Part shown: positions 36,356-45,097 of the stretch, one piece after another
Position numbering within the stretch: position 1 is the stretch's first letter
How the letters are laid out: the number at the start of each line of letters is the position of its first letter
Source of the DNA: Nocardia vaccinii NBRC 15922
GTDB lineage: Bacteria > Actinomycetota > Actinomycetes > Mycobacteriales > Mycobacteriaceae
Direction of reading: 5' to 3'
Assembly: GCF_001613305.1 (NCBI RefSeq)
Contig: NZ_BDCC01000033.1
Span: 62,001-126,000, forward strand
Length of the DNA: 64,000 nucleotides
Translations under genes and position numbers: made by a program
The notes under the pieces: model-generated
What the model saw: only the letters and a program-made list of their open reading frames with translations
Database searches by the model: none
Told to the model about the DNA's origin: nothing

Positions 36356-36366
36356 TGCAAGTCACA
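36356..36366 (+). promoter_or_regulatory. Possible ECF41-type -35 element
   Basis: GCAAGTCACA resembles the TGTCACA -35 element reported for ECF41 promoters and lies 45 bp before the oxidoreductase that is co-transcribed with an ECF41 gene. I cannot find the expected -10 (CGTC) at proper spacing, so this is weak. Confidence 0.2.
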
Positions 36367-36410
36367 TTCGTGTGCTGTCATATTTGCCCGACCGGCGGTG
36401 TCTCGGGGGC

Positions 36411-37592
36411 ATGACTGAACACAAGACAGAGCACAGCGTGGTGGTTGTCGGGGGCGGATATGCGGGTACGGTCGCGGCCAACCGGTTGCGTAAGCGGGGA
36501 GACGTTCGGATCACCATGGTCAATCCGCGTCCGGCTTTCGTGGATCGGGTGCGGTTGCATCAGCTGGTGGCCGGAACCGGTGAGGCGACGATCGATTACC
36601 GGACGTTGCTCGGAGCGGGGATCGAGTTGGTGGTCGACAGTGCCACGCGCATCGATACCGCCACTCGCACGGTGCGATTGGCGTCGGGGCGGGGACTGGG
36701 CTACGACCACGTCATATATGCGGTCGGCAGTACCGAGGCGACGCCGTCGGTGCGCGGTGGGGACGCATTCGCCTGCCGCATGGGTGAATTCGAGTCCGCG
36801 CAACGGTTGCGCGCACGGTTGGACGGGTTGTCCGCCGATGCGTCGGTCACCGTGGTCGGCGGCGGGCCGACCGGTATCGAAACGGCCGCCGAACTGGCCG
36901 AGCGGGGGTGGGGAGTCACTCTCGTCTGCGGCGGGACGCTGATGCCCTCGCTGAGTGCCTCGGGCCGCCGGTATGTGCGCAGATGGTTGTCGCGACACGG
37001 TGTCACGATGCTCGAATCGGACCCGGTGCTGGAGGTGCGTGCGGATGCGGTCGTCCTGTCCAGCGGCGCGGTGCGTCCGAGTGCCCTGACCATCTGGACG
37101 ACCGGTTTCGGCGTGCCGCAGCTGGCGTCCGCGAGCGGGCTGCGCACCGACGCGATCGGCCGGTTGCTCACCGATGAGACGTTGACCAGCGTCGACGACG
37201 ACCGCATCGTCGCGACCGGCGACGCCGCCACGCCGTCGGGGCAGCCGCTGCGGATGAGCAGCCAGGCCGCCGGGGCGCTCGGGGCGCAGGCCGCCGACAC
37301 CGTGTTGAGTCATATCGAGGGGTCCGAGCCCCGAGTGATCGACGTGGCACTGACCGGGGTTTGTCTGAGCCTGGGACGCCGCACCGGCGTTCGGCAGCTC
37401 GCGCACAAGGACGACACCGCGATGAATCTCTACATCGGCGGTCGCGCGGGTGCGAAGATCAAGGAGGTGACCTGCAATTTCGCCGTGGGAAAAATACGGC
37501 GTGAGGCCCGCGAACCCGGTTCCCTGAGGTGGCTCGCGGGCGGCCCGCGGCCCGACCCGCGGGCGAGCGCATCGGCGGTGACCTCCGCGTGA
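36411..37592 (+). CDS. FAD-dependent pyridine nucleotide-disulfide family oxidoreductase
   Basis: A 393-aa flavoprotein of the NDH-2/AIF-like class. The FAD-binding motif is VVVVGGGYAGTVAANRLRKR, the NAD(P)H-binding motif is VTVVGGGPTGIETAAELAER, and the second FAD contact is DDRIVATGDAATPSG. No CxxC disulfide or C-terminal amphipathic helix is obvious, so it is probably soluble and not a respiratory dehydrogenase. The ATG at 36411 has GGGGG next to it. The stop overlaps the GTG of the downstream ECF41 sigma factor, so the two are translationally coupled. Confidence 0.88.
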   Translation: MTEHKTEHSVVVVGGGYAGTVAANRLRKRGDVRITMVNPRPAFVDRVRLHQLVAGTGEATIDYRTLLGAGIELVVDSATRIDTATRTVRLASGRGLGYDHVIYAVGSTEATPSVRGGDAFACRMGEFESAQRLRARLDGLSADASVTVVGGGPTGIETAAELAERGWGVTLVCGGTLMPSLSASGRRYVRRWLSRHGVTMLESDPVLEVRADAVVLSSGAVRPSALTIWTTGFGVPQLASASGLRTDAIGRLLTDETLTSVDDDRIVATGDAATPSGQPLRMSSQAAGALGAQAADTVLSHIEGSEPRVIDVALTGVCLSLGRRTGVRQLAHKDDTAMNLYIGGRAGAKIKEVTCNFAVGKIRREAREPGSLRWLAGGPRPDPRASASAVTSA

Positions 37593-38485
37593 GGGCCGAC
37601 GAACATGCCGAGCGGTTCACCCTGCTGCGGCCGCTGCTGTTCACGATCGTCTACGAAATCCTGGGCTCGGCAACCGAATCCGACGATGTCCTACAGGACA
37701 GCTATCTGCGGTGGGCCGAGGTGGATCTGGCGGCGGTCCGGGACACCCGGTCGTATCTGGCCCGGTTGGTGACCCGCCAGGCACTGAATACGCTGCGTGC
37801 CGGTGCTCGCAGACGTGAGGACTACGTCGGTCCGTGGCTGCCCGAGCCACTGCAACTCGCCGAACCGGACGCCTCGGCCGATGTGGTGCTCGCCGAATCG
37901 GTGTCGATGGCCATGCTCGTCCTGCTGGAAACCCTCGGCCCCGACGAACGCGCGGTCTTCGTACTGCGCGAGGTGTTCGGTTTCGACTACCCGGACGTCG
38001 CCGCCGCGGTGGGCAGATCCGTGATGGCCGTGCGTCAGGTGGCGCACCGCGCCCGCGAGCACGTACGGGCGCGGCGCAGACGTTTCGAACCCGTTGACGC
38101 CGCGCGGATCACCCGGATCACCGAACAGTTCATGGCCGCGACGACCAGCGGTGACCTGCGCGGGCTGCTCGTCCTGCTCGCCCCGGACGTCGTGTTCATC
38201 GCCGACAGCGGCGGCAAGGCCGTCGCGGCGCGGCGGCCGGTGCTGGGGGCGGAGCGGGTTGCCCGGTATCTGATCGACCTGTTCCGCAAGGCCGAGACCG
38301 CACCGGGGCTGCGGATCGAGACGGTCAACTGCAACAGCACCCCCGCGATGGCCGTCTACTCGCGCGACCGGCTGGAAGGGGTCTATCTGATCGAGGTGGT
38401 GAACGATGTCATCAACACCTTCTACGCCGTCCGCAATCCCGAGAAGCTAACCGCGGCAACGGTTCCCCGGCGGATCAGCCGGTGA
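37589..38485 (+). CDS. ECF41-family sigma factor with SnoaL-like domain
   Basis: A 298-aa ECF sigma factor of the SigJ/ECF41 type. Region 2 has LFTIVYEILGSATESDDVLQ and SYLARLVTRQALNTLR; region 4 has LGPDERAVFVLREVFGFDYP and GRSVMAVRQVAHRAREHVRA. A C-terminal SnoaL-like domain (about 175-290) follows, with DSGGKAVAARRPVLGAE corresponding to the DGGGK-type motif of the family. In ECF41 factors this domain replaces an anti-sigma factor and modulates activity. Coupling to an oxidoreductase gene fits the known ECF41 context (carboxymuconolactone decarboxylase, oxidoreductase or epimerase partner). Confidence 0.93.
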   Translation: MRADEHAERFTLLRPLLFTIVYEILGSATESDDVLQDSYLRWAEVDLAAVRDTRSYLARLVTRQALNTLRAGARRREDYVGPWLPEPLQLAEPDASADVVLAESVSMAMLVLLETLGPDERAVFVLREVFGFDYPDVAAAVGRSVMAVRQVAHRAREHVRARRRRFEPVDAARITRITEQFMAATTSGDLRGLLVLLAPDVVFIADSGGKAVAARRPVLGAERVARYLIDLFRKAETAPGLRIETVNCNSTPAMAVYSRDRLEGVYLIEVVNDVINTFYAVRNPEKLTAATVPRRISR

Positions 38486-38618
38486 GGCGGGCGCCGGCGG
38501 GCCAACTCGGCCAGGTCCGCGCCGATCGGGCGTCCGGTGATCTCTCGTGGTCGGCGTCGCACTCGCCGCGGCACCGACCGGACTGTCGCACCGCGGCATG
38601 CGGCCGCCGCGATCCGAG

Positions 38619-39569
38619 TCAGCTCTGCCCGGCGGGCACGCCGTCGAATTGCCTTGCCGGACCGCTGAATTCGCCGTTCTCGCGGGCCACGACGCATTCG
38701 GCGGCGAAGGCCAGGACCTCCAGGTGGTAGGCCGTCGCGGTATGCCCGATGCTGATGTTGTGTCCGGAGTTCGGCTGGATGTTCAGCACCAGGCGCGGGG
38801 CGGCGGGAAACAGTTCGGCGACCTCGAGCAGGCCGGCCGGATCGTTGCGCCAGACCTTCTCGTGGTCGGCGACGGTGAAACGCACCGGAACCCGTACTCG
38901 CGGGCCCAGTTCCGGGAAGTGCGTGGCCGCCCACTCCCGCACCAGTTGGCCTTCGAAACCCGGTCCGCCGGCGCCGATCAGCCCGCCGCCCACATGTTCG
39001 GGCGGGTACAACCGTGCGGGCTGCCACAGCAACCGGCCCACCTTCACATTGTCGGGCCGGGGCCGCACGGCGAGGATCTCCTCGGCCGCGGGCTGCCGCT
39101 GCCGTCCGGTGCCCGAGAGTTCCATACCCAGAAGCCGAGGCCCGCGTTCGGCATCGGCGGCCATCCGGACCGCGGTCTCGCACCCGGCCGAATGCGCCAT
39201 CAGGAACACCCCGGCACCGCGCGATGCCGCATCCAGATGATGATCGATCGCGCGGTACATCAACTCGACGCGCAGTCGAGGGTCCGCCAATGTCGCCGCA
39301 TACGGGTGTGATCTGCCGTAACCGGGCCGGTCCAGCGCGAGCACGGTGAATCCCGCGGCGGCCGCGGTGCGCAGCAGGGACAGCTCCGGATGTCCCGGGC
39401 AGTCGAAGTACAGCGACGTGGTCGCGCCTCCGTGCAGTGCGACCACGGCGGCGCGCGGGTTCCGGGCCCGGGCGAGTAGTCCCGAGATCGGAATGCCGTC
39501 GATCTCGGCGACGACCGGCTGCGGATCGCCATCGGCGAGGATGGGTAAATCGTTGTCCGTGACGGTCAT
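38619..39569 (-). CDS. Alpha/beta hydrolase
   Basis: A 316-aa alpha/beta hydrolase. AAVVALHGGATTSLYFDCPG provides the oxyanion HGG motif, TVLALDRPGYGRSHP is typical of strand 4, the nucleophile elbow is FLMAHSAGCETAV (A-H-S-A-G), and the C-terminal NIQPNSGHNISIG supplies the His. It has no signal peptide. The substrate is unknown; esterases and lipases of secondary metabolism look similar. It is convergent with the ECF41 operon and divergent from the hydroxyacyl-CoA dehydrogenase gene. Confidence 0.88.
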   Translation of the reverse strand: MTVTDNDLPILADGDPQPVVAEIDGIPISGLLARARNPRAAVVALHGGATTSLYFDCPGHPELSLLRTAAAAGFTVLALDRPGYGRSHPYAATLADPRLRVELMYRAIDHHLDAASRGAGVFLMAHSAGCETAVRMAADAERGPRLLGMELSGTGRQRQPAAEEILAVRPRPDNVKVGRLLWQPARLYPPEHVGGGLIGAGGPGFEGQLVREWAATHFPELGPRVRVPVRFTVADHEKVWRNDPAGLLEVAELFPAAPRLVLNIQPNSGHNISIGHTATAYHLEVLAFAAECVVARENGEFSGPARQFDGVPAGQS

Positions 39570-39663
39570 GCGGGGGTCCTTTCCGCCCGTGGCCTGCGCA
39601 TCCGTTCCAGCCGGACCGGCGCCGATCGAACGAGAATCATCCTCTTGTAAGACCGAGATTATC

Positions 39664-39680
39664 TTCTCGATTTTTGAGAA
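39664..39680. promoter_or_regulatory. AT-rich inverted repeat in a divergent intergenic region
   Basis: TTCTCGATTTTTGAGAA (5-bp arms, 7-bp spacer) lies in the only AT-rich stretch between the hydrolase and hydroxyacyl-CoA dehydrogenase starts. Possible regulator site or promoter; no regulator gene is adjacent. Confidence 0.35.
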
Positions 39681-39806
39681 TGCAAATTACAGCCCAGGTT
39701 GTGAGGAATGTCCCATACGGCGGCGGGGTGCGGGTGCCGTACCCGCCCTTCGTATTCTGAGCTGTGGCCCTGGGCCGGGAACTGTTGTCGAACAGGATTT
39801 GGAGTG

Positions 39807-40661
39807 GTGACTGTGAAGCTGATCGGTGTGATCGGTGGCGGCACGATGGGCGCGGGCATCGCCGAGGTATGCGCGAAGGCCGGAAGTGAGGTCCTGGTCC
39901 TCGAGACGACGCAGGAACTGGTCGATGCCGCGCAGAAGCGGATCGCGGCCTCGATCTCGCGCGGTGTGAGCAAGGGCAGGATCAGCCAGGACGACGCCGA
40001 CGCGGCGATTGCGCGGGTGCGGGTGACGCTGGACATCGACGACTTCGCCGATCGGGATCTGGTGGTGGAGGCGGCGCCGGAGATCGAATCGCTGAAGTAC
40101 GAGATCTTCGGCAAGTTGGACAAGATCGTCAAGCCCGCCGGAATCCTGGCCACCAACACCTCGTCGATTCCGGTGATCAAGGTCGCGTGCGCGACCCAGC
40201 GTCCGGAACAGGTGTTGGGCATGCATTTCTTCAATCCGGTACCGGTGATGCCGCTGGTGGAGATCATCTCGACGCTGGTCACCTCGCCGGAGACGGCAGC
40301 CGCGGTCACCGATTACGCGAAGAACACGCTGAACAAGACCACCGTGCAGGCCGGTGACCGCTCCGGGTTCATCGTCAACGCGCTGCTGATCCCGTACCTG
40401 TGCCAGGCGGTGCGGATGCTCGAATCGGGCTATGCGTCGGCCGAGGACATCGACGCCGCGATGAAGGGCGGCTGCGGCTACCCGATGGGACCGCTGACCC
40501 TGCTGGACACCGTCGGCCTCGATATCGCCCTCGCCGCTTCGGAGTCGCTGTACGCCGAATTCGCCGAACCGCATTACGCGCCCCCGGCGCTGCTGCGCCG
40601 CATGGTCGACGCGGGCCGCTTGGGCCGCAAGACCGGTCGTGGTTTCTACGATTACAGCTAG
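39807..40661 (+). CDS. fadB2: 3-hydroxybutyryl-CoA dehydrogenase
   Basis: A 284-aa NAD(P)-dependent 3-hydroxyacyl-CoA dehydrogenase, interconverting acetoacetyl-CoA and 3-hydroxybutyryl-CoA. The Rossmann motif is VIGGGTMGAGIAEVCAKAG, followed by the signature GMHFFNPVPVMPLVEI with the catalytic His, GDRSGFIVNALLIPYLCQA, and the C-terminal domain end GRLGRKTGRGFYDYS. The wording closely follows mycobacterial FadB2. GTG 39807 or GTG 39813 could be the start; both have purine-rich sites upstream. A hairpin follows the stop. Confidence 0.95.
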   Translation: MTVKLIGVIGGGTMGAGIAEVCAKAGSEVLVLETTQELVDAAQKRIAASISRGVSKGRISQDDADAAIARVRVTLDIDDFADRDLVVEAAPEIESLKYEIFGKLDKIVKPAGILATNTSSIPVIKVACATQRPEQVLGMHFFNPVPVMPLVEIISTLVTSPETAAAVTDYAKNTLNKTTVQAGDRSGFIVNALLIPYLCQAVRMLESGYASAEDIDAAMKGGCGYPMGPLTLLDTVGLDIALAASESLYAEFAEPHYAPPALLRRMVDAGRLGRKTGRGFYDYS

Positions 40662-40667
40662 ACGAGC

Positions 40668-40693
40668 GGGCGGGCTCGACGGAGGGCCCGCCT
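40668..40693. terminator. Hairpin between the fadB2-like and glycosyltransferase genes
   Basis: GGCGGGC (40669-40675) pairs with GCCCGCC (40686-40692) across a 10-nt loop between convergent genes. Confidence 0.5.
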
Positions 40694-40765
40694 CACCTCG
40701 TGTCTCGCTGCAGTGATCACCGCGCATCGGAATCGGCTGAGATATGGCAGGATTCGGGGGCGATC

Positions 40766-42289
40766 TCAGTCGAGATGCCGTAGGTCGGGCCACAGCTGTG
40801 CCCAGGTGCCCCGTGGCAGGGTGCACAGATAGATGGCTGCGTGCTGGGCGGTCTCCTGATCGGTCAGTCCGTCCGGCAGGGTCAGGGGTGCGATTTCGGT
40901 GACCTGGGACCAGAATCGGTGCAGGTAGGCGGTATTCCACTGGCCCACACACAGGACGGTGTCGGACTTGCCGGGCGGCGGGCCCCAGAACAGATAGTTG
41001 TTGTGGCCGCTGAGCACCGTTCGGTGCAGTCCGGCCGCCGGGCCCAGGATGCTCACCGCGCCGGCCTCGCCGTAGTTGCTGGCGAAGATGGGGACGCCGG
41101 CGGGCAAAGGCGCTGCGGCGCGGGCGATCTGGTCGACGAATCGGGGCCAGCCGTAGGTTTCCATGGCCTGCGGGTTGATCGGCCGCAATGCCGTCTCCGC
41201 GCGCGGTGGGAGTACCGGCAGGCCGATCACGATCGCGATGGTCGCGGATCCGGCGACCGCGAGCGGCCACCGCCATCGCCGGCGTTCGGTCGCGAGGCTT
41301 TCGACTCGCACCGCCCCGGCCGCGAACAGGCCCGCCAGCACCGGGGCGGCATAGTAGACCTTGCCGCCGCTGACGGTGAACAACGCAAGGATCACCGCGG
41401 CCGCCGCCAGCAGCCAGCGGTGGTCGCGTCCTTCCCGCGAAATCAGGTGCCGCACACCGGAATACCACAGGGCGATCAGCGGCGGGCCGGCCAGCAGCAG
41501 TACCAGTACCGGCACCTGGGACAGCGCACCGAGCGGCCCGCCCTGCTGATCGGCCAGCGCCCGCGCCATATGCAGATTCGCCCATTGATGCCGCGCGTCC
41601 CAGATGACGTTCGGCACCGCGACAAGGAAGGCCAACAGCCCGGCGAGCCAAGGGCCGCGACTGCGCAGCGCGTCGCGCCGGAACGTGATGAGGCCGACGA
41701 CGATGCCGATCAGCAGTACCGCCAGAGTGTCCTTGGTCTGCAATCCGATACCGGCGACCAGGCCCGCGGCGAGCCAAGCGCGGGTCGTGCGCACTCGCAA
41801 TGCTCCGGCGGTGAGCACGAGTACCGCCAGCCAGCACAGTTGATCGAGGACCGTCGTGCCGAACAGCATCGAGGCCGCGACGAACACCGGGCAGGCGGCG
41901 ACTGCCGCCGCGGCCAGAGTCTGGGCGCGACGCCGACCGCCGAATTCGGCGGCCAGTACGGAAGCCGATAGGACACAACCGATCTGGGCGGCGATTGCCA
42001 GCAACCGCAGCGGCAGCACACCGCCCGGCAGATCGGCGGCCAGTCGCGCCAGCAGCGGAGCCAGCGGCGGCTGATCGACATAACCCCAGTCCGGATGCCT
42101 GCCGCACAGGACGTAGTAGAACTCGTCACGATGCCAGCCGAACCGGGTGGCCACCACCAGATGTACGACGGCCGCCACCGCCGCGACCGCGAACACCGGA
42201 CGCCGGGCGATCGGTGGCCGCTCGCGTTGATCGGATTCCCCTGGCGGAACATGATTCTCGGCCTCGGCTGTCCGCTCGGCCTCGGCCAT
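40766..42289 (-). CDS. GT39/ArnT-like membrane glycosyltransferase
   Basis: A 507-aa polytopic membrane protein of the PMT/ArnT-like glycosyltransferase group. The diagnostic first extracytoplasmic loop reads FGWHRDEFYYVLCGRHPDWG then YVDQPPLAPLLARLA, with the Asp-Glu pair expected to bind metal and polyprenyl-phosphate sugar. About eleven helices follow, then a C-terminal soluble part (FASNYGEAGAVSILGP, SGHNNYLFWGPP). It probably transfers a sugar to a lipid or protein outside the membrane; the acceptor is unknown. The ATG at 42289 has GAGGAG 6 nt upstream; the longer frame to 42454 is unlikely. Confidence 0.87.
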   Translation of the reverse strand: MAEAERTAEAENHVPPGESDQRERPPIARRPVFAVAAVAAVVHLVVATRFGWHRDEFYYVLCGRHPDWGYVDQPPLAPLLARLAADLPGGVLPLRLLAIAAQIGCVLSASVLAAEFGGRRRAQTLAAAAVAACPVFVAASMLFGTTVLDQLCWLAVLVLTAGALRVRTTRAWLAAGLVAGIGLQTKDTLAVLLIGIVVGLITFRRDALRSRGPWLAGLLAFLVAVPNVIWDARHQWANLHMARALADQQGGPLGALSQVPVLVLLLAGPPLIALWYSGVRHLISREGRDHRWLLAAAAVILALFTVSGGKVYYAAPVLAGLFAAGAVRVESLATERRRWRWPLAVAGSATIAIVIGLPVLPPRAETALRPINPQAMETYGWPRFVDQIARAAAPLPAGVPIFASNYGEAGAVSILGPAAGLHRTVLSGHNNYLFWGPPPGKSDTVLCVGQWNTAYLHRFWSQVTEIAPLTLPDGLTDQETAQHAAIYLCTLPRGTWAQLWPDLRHLD

Positions 42290-42775
42290 GTCCCACTCCT
42301 CGATAAGTCCGGCTCGAACGCAGGCGCCGGAACGAATGCGGCCGTGCCGCAGGCGATTCACCGTTCCGCGGTCGGTCGCGCGGCCCGGCATCACCGAGCG
42401 GATCGCATGCGCGGACTCTGCCGCGTGAAATATACCGTCGCACAGGGTCTGCACCGGTCGGAAGCTTTCCGGCTACGAAAACCAGTGCCTGCTTTCGGTG
42501 ACCGGGAGCTGTCAGGCGGTGGGTGCGAATGGGCAGAGCCACTTTTGCTGGTCCGGGGCCTACGGCATGCCACTGAGCTGTGCCGTCGCCCACGCACTTC
42601 GCGACGCACGGAAGGGGTGCGGCGGCGCGAGGAGAATTCTCGGGCTCGCCTGGAAGTAGCGCGTCGGCAACCCACCGAGGCGAGGTATTCCGGATGTGCC
42701 TGCGCCCGGCCCGCGACCTCGGCCAGCGGCGGAGGCGCCACCTGGACGGCCCGGCGGATCAAGCGCCGTCGAATC
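42290..42775. other. 486-bp intergenic region upstream of the GT39 gene
   Basis: I see no gene. AATATA at 42429-42434 reads as TATATT on the minus strand and could be a -10 box for the glycosyltransferase with a leader of about 135 nt. No -35 match is seen. Confidence 0.35.
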
Positions 42776-43990
42776 TCACTCGGCGGCGCGTCGTGCCCGT
42801 CGGGCCGCACCGACGGCACGCTTGGCGATGGCCCAGCGATGGACCTCCGAGGGGCCGTCGTAGATGCGGAACGGGCGCACTTCCCGCGAAAGCCGCGCCA
42901 GGGGCAGATCGCCGGATACGCCGAGTCCGCCGCACATCTGCACGCTGCGATCGACGATCCGGAAGATCGCTTCCGCGGCGAAGGTTTTCGCGATGGAGGT
43001 CGCGTTGGCGGCGGTCTCGCCTCGATCGAGTTCCCAGCACGCCTGCGTGAGCAGTGCGCGGGTGGCGGCGATATCGATTTCGTTGTCGGCGACCATCTTC
43101 TGGATCATGCCGAGATCGCCCAGCCGCGATCCGAAGCCCTGCCGCTCGGCCACATGCGCCACCGCGACGTCGTGGCCGCGGCGCGCGGCGCCCAGCCAGC
43201 GCATCACGTGCGTCATCCGGGCCGGGCCCAGACGCACCTGTGCGTAATCGAAACCGCGGTCGACCGCACCCAGTACCGCCGAATCCGGAACCAGCACGTC
43301 GTCGAAGAACACCTCGCAGTGTCCGCCGATCATCGACCGGTCCAAGGTCTCGATGTGGCGCTCGACCCGGATGCCGGGTGTATCGGCCGGGGCCAGGAAC
43401 ATCGTCGCCCCGCCGCGCTGACCGGGCTCGCCGGAGGTGCGCGCCATGATGATGAAGAACCCCGCACCGTCGGCGCCGGTGATGAACCATTTCTGGCCGT
43501 TGATCCGCCAGCCGCCCTCGCCGCGCACCGCGCGGGTGGCCAGTGCCGAGGGATCCGAGCCCGCACCGGGAGCCGGTTCGGTCATCGCGAAGGCCGAACG
43601 AACGTCACCGCGGGCGAGCGGTTCGAGAAACTGCTGCTTCTGCTCCGGATTCGCGATATGGGCGAGCATGTGCACATTGCCCTAATCCGGAGCCGCGATA
43701 TTCAGGGCGGTCGGGCCGAACAGTGAATATCCGGCCTCCTCGAATACCGGTGCCCGATCCGACATTCCGAGACCGTGACCGCCGTATTCGACCGGCGCGT
43801 GCGGTGCGAAGACGCCCGCGTCGCGTGCGGCCTGCTGTAGTTCGACCCGGATCGCGTCCCCGCCCGCCGCGGCGATATCGCCGCCGTGCGCGTCCTCGAT
43901 CGGCAGGACCGTGGTGCGGACGAATTCACGTGTGCACTCGGCCAGTTCGTGAACTTGGGCTGGATGGGACAGATCGATCGCCACAGTCAC
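42776..43990 (-). pseudogene. Acyl-CoA dehydrogenase interrupted by an in-frame amber codon
   Basis: A 404-codon acyl-CoA dehydrogenase reading frame, complete except for TAG at 43682-43684. The N-terminal helical part runs MTVAIDLSHPAQVHELAECT to PTALNIAAPD; after the stop the frame resumes GNVHMLAHIANPEQKQQF, where family members read PDEGNMH, so GAG (Glu) has become TAG. Downstream motifs are intact: FAMTEPAPGAGSDPSALATR, WRINGQKWFITGADGAGF and the end YDGPSEVHRWAIAKRAVG. A second start inside the gene could yield only an N-terminally truncated protein. Sequence error, a recent mutation or (least likely) readthrough are the options. Divergent from an XRE-TetR regulator. Confidence 0.8.
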
Positions 43991-44090
43991 TCCTCACCGT
44001 GTTTGCCCGAACGTTCGCTCGGCCGGGGCACGTACGAACAGTGCCATGGAGCGATTACCTGTGTCAAAAGCCGAGATGCGGATATTTCGA

Positions 44091-44111
44091 CTGTTCGGAT
44101 ATTCTGAACAG
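44091..44111. promoter_or_regulatory. Operator-like palindrome covering a leaderless promoter
   Basis: CTGTTC (44091-44096) and GAACAG (44106-44111) are perfect 6-bp arms around 9 bp. They enclose TATTCT (44100-44105), which as a -10 box would start transcription exactly on the ATG at 44112. A further CGAACAG half site lies at 44035 and the palindrome CGAACGTTCG at 44009-44018. Confidence 0.5.
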
Positions 44112-44993
44112 ATGGACCTCGGAAACCGTTCCGCGGGCGATATCGGCGCTCGGGTGCGCACCGCGCGCACCGCGGCCGGTATCTCCCTGCGCGAGACCGC
44201 GCGGCGCATCGGCGTCAGCCCCGCCACGCTCAGCGCCATCGAGAACGGCCGGACCGGCGTCTCCGTGCCCCGGCTGCGGACCCTGGCCGGGGAACTCGGC
44301 ACGACGGTGCCGCGCCTGATCGGTGAGCCGGACTCGGCACCGGAGCCCGATCGCCCGGTCCGCGCCCACGCCGTCGCCGCTTCCCATCGGGTCGAGCGCG
44401 ACTGGCGTGAATTCCTGCCGCTGCCAATGGATCCCGTACTCGAGGCGGCCGTCGATTCCTTCGTGGAAACCGGATATCACGGCGCGACCATGCGGTCCAT
44501 CGCCGAGCGGGCGGGGATGAGTGTGCCGGGCGTCTACCACCATTACCCCGATAAGCAGCAATTGCTGGTGCGGGCGTTCGACCTCACCATGGATGAGCTG
44601 CACTGGCGCGTTCCGGCAGCGCGCGATCAGGGGACGACGCCGGCCGACCGGGTGGCGCACACCGTCGAAGCCCTCGCCCTGTTCCACACCCATCGCCGAA
44701 AGCTGGCATTCATCGGCGCCAGCGAGATGCGCAGTCTCACCGCGCCGAACCGCAGGCGAATCACCGCTTCCCGCAACGAGATCCAATATCTGCTCGACGA
44801 AACGATCGCCGCTGCCGTCGATGCGCACGGTCTGAGCCGGGACCGGATCCACATCGCGAGCCGCGCGATCGCCACGATGTGTACCGCACTGCCGCAATGG
44901 TTCCGGCTCGACGGCCCTGTCGCACCGGAGCAGCTCGCCGACCGCTACGCCGATTTCGCACTCCGGCTGATCGGCCTCGATACGGCTGAATGA
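44112..44993 (+). CDS. Dual-HTH regulator: XRE domain fused to TetR domain
   Basis: A 293-aa protein with two DNA-binding domains. Residues 7-65 form a Cro/CI-type helix-turn-helix (GARVRTARTAAGISLRETAR, GVSPATLSAIENGRTG). Residues 98-145 form a TetR-type helix-turn-helix (AAVDSFVETGYHGATMRSIA, GMSVPGVYHHYPDKQQLLVR), followed by a TetR ligand-binding domain with KstR-like character. The start ATG directly follows the palindrome and has no ribosome-binding site, so a leaderless message is likely. Divergent position suggests control of the broken acyl-CoA dehydrogenase and autoregulation. Confidence 0.87.
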   Translation: MDLGNRSAGDIGARVRTARTAAGISLRETARRIGVSPATLSAIENGRTGVSVPRLRTLAGELGTTVPRLIGEPDSAPEPDRPVRAHAVAASHRVERDWREFLPLPMDPVLEAAVDSFVETGYHGATMRSIAERAGMSVPGVYHHYPDKQQLLVRAFDLTMDELHWRVPAARDQGTTPADRVAHTVEALALFHTHRRKLAFIGASEMRSLTAPNRRRITASRNEIQYLLDETIAAAVDAHGLSRDRIHIASRAIATMCTALPQWFRLDGPVAPEQLADRYADFALRLIGLDTAE

Positions 44994-45097
44994 ATGCGCG
45001 GCATGACGGTTCGTCGCAGAATTGTGTGCGGCGGAGTGCGGTTCGGCGAGCCGGCGATCACGGAGGCGAAGCTGTCCGATCGGTGATGTGACGCCGA

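Noticed and set aside
38422..39183. A 253-codon minus-strand frame overlapping the alpha/beta hydrolase
   Set aside because: It is a shifted-frame shadow of the hydrolase gene, which carries the H-x-S-x-G elbow in its own frame.
42391..42819. A 142-codon minus-strand frame between the glycosyltransferase and acyl-CoA dehydrogenase genes
   Set aside because: No start signal, Arg/Ser-rich random composition and no family resemblance.
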